A stretch of DNA of 64,000 bases, taken from NCBI GenBank assembly GCA_023402175.1, contig JAEXCN010000187.1, forward strand, positions 1-64,000, given 5' to 3'. The notes under the pieces were generated by a model. The model was given only the letters and a program-made list of their open reading frames with translations, made no database searches and was not told the origin of the DNA. The stretch comes from Pseudomonadota bacterium. GTDB lineage: Bacteria > Myxococcota_A > Polyangia > Polyangiales > Polyangiaceae. The position numbers and the translations under genes are program-made. How positions within the stretch are numbered: position 1 is the stretch's first letter; each line of letters begins with the position of its first letter. Positions 61,659 through 64,000 of the stretch are shown here, piece by piece.

Positions 61659-61781
61659 GGGCGAGACCTTTCTCGCCCACCGCTAGCTTTGGCCACCAAC
61701 CGCAGCGCTCCTTTGCGGAGCAGCTCGGTCGTCCCAACGGCTTAGGGTGATATTTCTAACGCGCGTCACCCAAGGTGGGCG
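61659..61781 (-). promoter_or_regulatory. Structured leader of metB with mutually exclusive stems (riboswitch-like)
   Basis: Seen in minus orientation. P1: CGCCCACC (61781-61774) pairs with GGTGGGCG (61681-61674). Inside P1 are P2, GGGTGA/TCACCC (61771-61766 with 61750-61745) around a 15-base loop, and P3, a 12-pair hairpin (61729-61699) of ACCG, AGC and GCTCC with single bulges. The 3' arm of P1 shares bases with GGGCGAGA (61678-61671), which can instead pair with TCTCGCCC (61666-61659) just before the ATG. The only Shine-Dalgarno-like AAGG lies in that hairpin's loop. I could not match it to SAM-I, SAM-II, SAM-IV or SAH consensus by eye. Confidence 0.5.
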
Positions 61782-61910
61782 AAATTCCGCGCGGCTCCTC
61801 GATGAGGAACGGGGCAGAGAGTGAGCCTCGAAGGAGACGTTGTCAAGCGCTCACTGTGGATCGCGCCCGCGCGCTTCCGAGCGTCTCCGCTCTGATAGCG
61901 TTTTTGCCTG

Positions 61911-63338
61911 ATGCCTCGATCGAGCGCACATCGATGCACATGGATACATCGATCGCGATCGGCCTTCGCAGCGAGCGCGCTCGCGCTGGCGCTCCTGCTT
62001 TCCGCGAGGGCGGCCAGCGCCGATCTCGCGCACGAGACCGTCTCGGGCAATGCCGTCGAGCGTGTCGCGCTGAAGGGACCGTCCGGGATCTCGGACGTGA
62101 GATGGGACGAGCTTTCGACGCCGAAGACGCCGGGCCTCCATGCGATCCGTTTCCGGGCGCAGGGACAAGCCGTGCTCGTCCCACACTGCAATGGGCGCGA
62201 GCGGGTCCTCGTCGACGGCGCGGTGAAGGATCCCGGGAGCAAAGGCCCGCTCGTCCTGCGGCTCGACGACGGCCCCGCGCACGAGGTCACGATCGAAGTG
62301 AAGGCGAGCGCGTACGAGAAGCGGATCGCCTGTACGGAGCCGCCTCGGACCGGCGCGATCGTCCGAACGAGCGACGGCCTCTCGCTCCTTCGCTTCACGA
62401 GCCCGCACGCGGCAAAGGGCGGCGGCGAGGCCGTCGTCTTCGTTCCCGGCGGTCACGATCGGACGCGTCCCGCTGCCGTTCTCGTCGGTGCGCATCCATG
62501 GAACGGCGGGCCGTGGACGTATGCGGCTTACAAGGAGCTCGTCGACGAGGCCGGAAAGAAAGACGTCGTCCTCCTCATGCCGAGCGGCCTCGGCAACTCG
62601 CTCTACACCGCAGACGCCGAGGACGAGGTGATGCGCGCGATCGACGCGCTGGCGAGCGAGCTCGCCGTCGATCGGCAGCGGGTGTCGATCTGGGGCGCAT
62701 CGATGGGCGGCGCCGGCGCGACGACGATCGCGTTCCATCGTCCCGATCGCTTCGCCTTCGTCGCGAGCTGGTTCGGCGACAGCCGCTACGACATGGGCAC
62801 GTACGTGAAGCCGATCCTCGGAAGCGAGGAGGGCGCTCGGCGCGTGAACGCCCTCGATGTGCTCGAAAACGCCCGGCATTTGCCCGTCTTTCTCGTCCAC
62901 GGCGAGGATGACCGCACGTCGCCGATGAAGCAGAGCACGATGCTCCACGACGCGATGAAGAAGGCCGGCTTCTCCGTCGAGCTCGAACGCGTCCCGGGCA
63001 TGGGCCACGAGGGGCCGCTCGTCGTGAAGTACATCCGCCGCGTCGTCGATCGCGCAGCGTCCGCGACGGCGCCGCGGAGACCGTCACGCGTGTCGTTCCG
63101 CAGCGTGCGCGCGAGCGATACCGAGGCGTACGGCGTCCGCATCGTGCGCGCCGGCGCGGGGGATGCCTTCGTCGATGTCGAGCGCCGCGCAGACGGCGTC
63201 CACGTGCTCGCGGCGCAGGGCGTCGTCGAGATCGTCCTCGCGAAGGACGCGCTCGGAACGGACGCGAAGGACGCGCGCGAGCCGCCCATCGCGATCGACG
63301 TGCCCGGCTCGAAGGTCCGCGTGCGATGGGCTCCGTGA
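61911..63338 (+). CDS. Secreted alpha/beta-hydrolase (esterase or PHB-depolymerase-like)
   Basis: 475 residues with an export signal (AFAASALALALLLSARAASA). The nucleophile is S264 in GASMGG, the acid is probably in VHGEDDRTSP, and the histidine is H366 in GMGHEG. The N-terminal 150 residues form a beta-rich domain before the catalytic core, and a C-terminal 90-residue beta-rich domain follows. The fold resembles feruloyl esterases and PHB depolymerases. It is divergent from metB, 254 bp apart. Confidence 0.88.
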   Translation: MPRSSAHRCTWIHRSRSAFAASALALALLLSARAASADLAHETVSGNAVERVALKGPSGISDVRWDELSTPKTPGLHAIRFRAQGQAVLVPHCNGRERVLVDGAVKDPGSKGPLVLRLDDGPAHEVTIEVKASAYEKRIACTEPPRTGAIVRTSDGLSLLRFTSPHAAKGGGEAVVFVPGGHDRTRPAAVLVGAHPWNGGPWTYAAYKELVDEAGKKDVVLLMPSGLGNSLYTADAEDEVMRAIDALASELAVDRQRVSIWGASMGGAGATTIAFHRPDRFAFVASWFGDSRYDMGTYVKPILGSEEGARRVNALDVLENARHLPVFLVHGEDDRTSPMKQSTMLHDAMKKAGFSVELERVPGMGHEGPLVVKYIRRVVDRAASATAPRRPSRVSFRSVRASDTEAYGVRIVRAGAGDAFVDVERRADGVHVLAAQGVVEIVLAKDALGTDAKDAREPPIAIDVPGSKVRVRWAP

Positions 63339-64000
63339 AGCCGTCGCCCGCGAGCGCGCGCATCAAGGGCCGGCGGCGGACGGCGCTCATCGTGCTCGCT
63401 CCGATCATCGCGGTCGCCACGCTCATGCTCGGGCTGCGCGTCGGCGCAGGGAACGCGGTGAAAGCTGCGAGCGTCTTCGCCGCGCCACCTGGCAAGGCGC
63501 CGGCGCCGGGCGCGCCGGTGCCGCTCGCATGGCAGGTGCTCACCTATGTCGAGGATCGCGGCGTCCGCGAGACGATCGGCATGCGCGATCTCACCGTCGT
63601 CGCGCGGAGCAAAGGAAAGGAGTCGCGCTGGACGGGATCGAGCAACGCCGACGGGATCGCCGAGGCTTCGCTCGCGTTCGCCGATCTCGCTGCCGGAGAT
63701 CCCGTCGAGATCGAGGTCCTCGCTGCGGGTGAACCGCAGCCGCTCGCGCGCGGGCTTGCCGAGTGGCAGAGCCCGTCGTGGGCGCGCGATCCGGAAGAAC
63801 GCGGGGAACACGCGGCTGCGAGGCCGTCGAAGCGCGAAGGAGCGATCGCGATCGACGTCCTCGTCGAAGGCGAGCGCCTCGTCGTCGGGTTCGAGACGCC
63901 GGTCTGGGCGCATGTCCTCGGAAGCGGGATCGATCCTTCACGCGTCGCGCTCCACGCAACGCCGGAAGCCGGGCTCCGCCTCGAGATAGAAGACCCGCGA
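63326..64000 (+). CDS. Membrane-anchored unknown protein (C-terminal part outside window)
   Basis: Starts at ATG 63326 inside the last codons of the esterase gene (13-base overlap) and runs open to the window edge, 225 codons. A basic N terminus is followed by one TM (TALIVLAPIIAVATLMLGL), an Ala/Pro linker and a beta-rich exported part. No family is recognised. The overlap suggests co-translation with the esterase. Confidence 0.75.
   Translation, partial: MGSVKPSPASARIKGRRRTALIVLAPIIAVATLMLGLRVGAGNAVKAASVFAAPPGKAPAPGAPVPLAWQVLTYVEDRGVRETIGMRDLTVVARSKGKESRWTGSSNADGIAEASLAFADLAAGDPVEIEVLAAGEPQPLARGLAEWQSPSWARDPEERGEHAAARPSKREGAIAIDVLVEGERLVVGFETPVWAHVLGSGIDPSRVALHATPEAGLRLEIEDPR

Overview
The window is high-GC bacterial chromosome and looks like Myxococcota, probably a Polyangiales-type myxobacterium. 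The basis is content, not a database match. Three Hanks-type Ser/Thr kinases occur in 64 kb, including one kinase–cyclase-homology–AAA–TPR giant. There are also PilZ, DUF4388, TPR/HEAT, AgmX/PglI-type and DUF362 proteins, many lipoproteins, a pilin-like protein with proline-rich N terminus, and sigma-54-type promoters. I see no prophage, insertion sequence, CRISPR array, rRNA or tRNA gene. Most long antisense open frames are GC artefacts.

Layout. 1-3268: a Ser/Thr kinase cut by the window edge, divergent from an acyl-CoA carboxylase beta subunit (pccB type). 3269-4226: a gene-free region with two tandem, near-identical -24/-12 (sigma-54) promoters, each starting exactly at the foot of a long hairpin with a cytosine-run loop. 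I read these as two small RNA genes, and they are the most interesting thing here. 4227-10349: a PilZ/c-di-GMP-type membrane protein with a textbook terminator, an OmpR-type response regulator with its histidine kinase, and two membrane or secreted unknowns. 10922-19921: tsaD, a lipoprotein, a myxobacterial unknown, a 1378-residue exported TPR/HEAT protein and a DUF362 lipoprotein. 19928-29920: housekeeping genes (histidine phosphatase, rpoZ, methyltransferase, PLP-binding YggS, rarA, hpt) mixed with TPR proteins, a paired-domain AgmX/PglI-like lipoprotein, an XRE regulator and a CheY-like protein. 30001-39412: comEC, a second Ser/Thr kinase, a GIDE-like membrane protein, ligA, a small UvrD-tail-like protein, a glyoxalase-fold protein and a mini STAND ATPase. 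39420-49355: a lipoprotein, a patatin phospholipase, a lipoyl-domain/zinc-ribbon miniprotein, the giant kinase, a methyltransferase and a DUF4388-J-domain protein. 49365-53558: PPi-type phosphofructokinase, aldo-keto reductase, phytanoyl-CoA-dioxygenase-like enzyme and a pseudo-receiver-DUF4388 protein. 53591-61656 (all minus): a secreted duplicated-domain protein, a Cys-rich lipoprotein, livH-livJ without the rest of the transporter, an isolated sdhC, then hom and metB with a structured leader. 61911-64000: an esterase and a truncated membrane-anchored unknown.

How they work together. Three themes recur. One is signalling: Ser/Thr kinases, a two-component pair, orphan and degenerate receivers, PilZ and DUF4388. 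Another is protein-interaction scaffolds made of TPR and HEAT repeats. The third is a small methionine-branch operon, metB-hom, preceded by mutually exclusive RNA structures that suggest leader control. Several intergenic repeats are also present, including a dispersed palindrome found twice, 17 kb apart.
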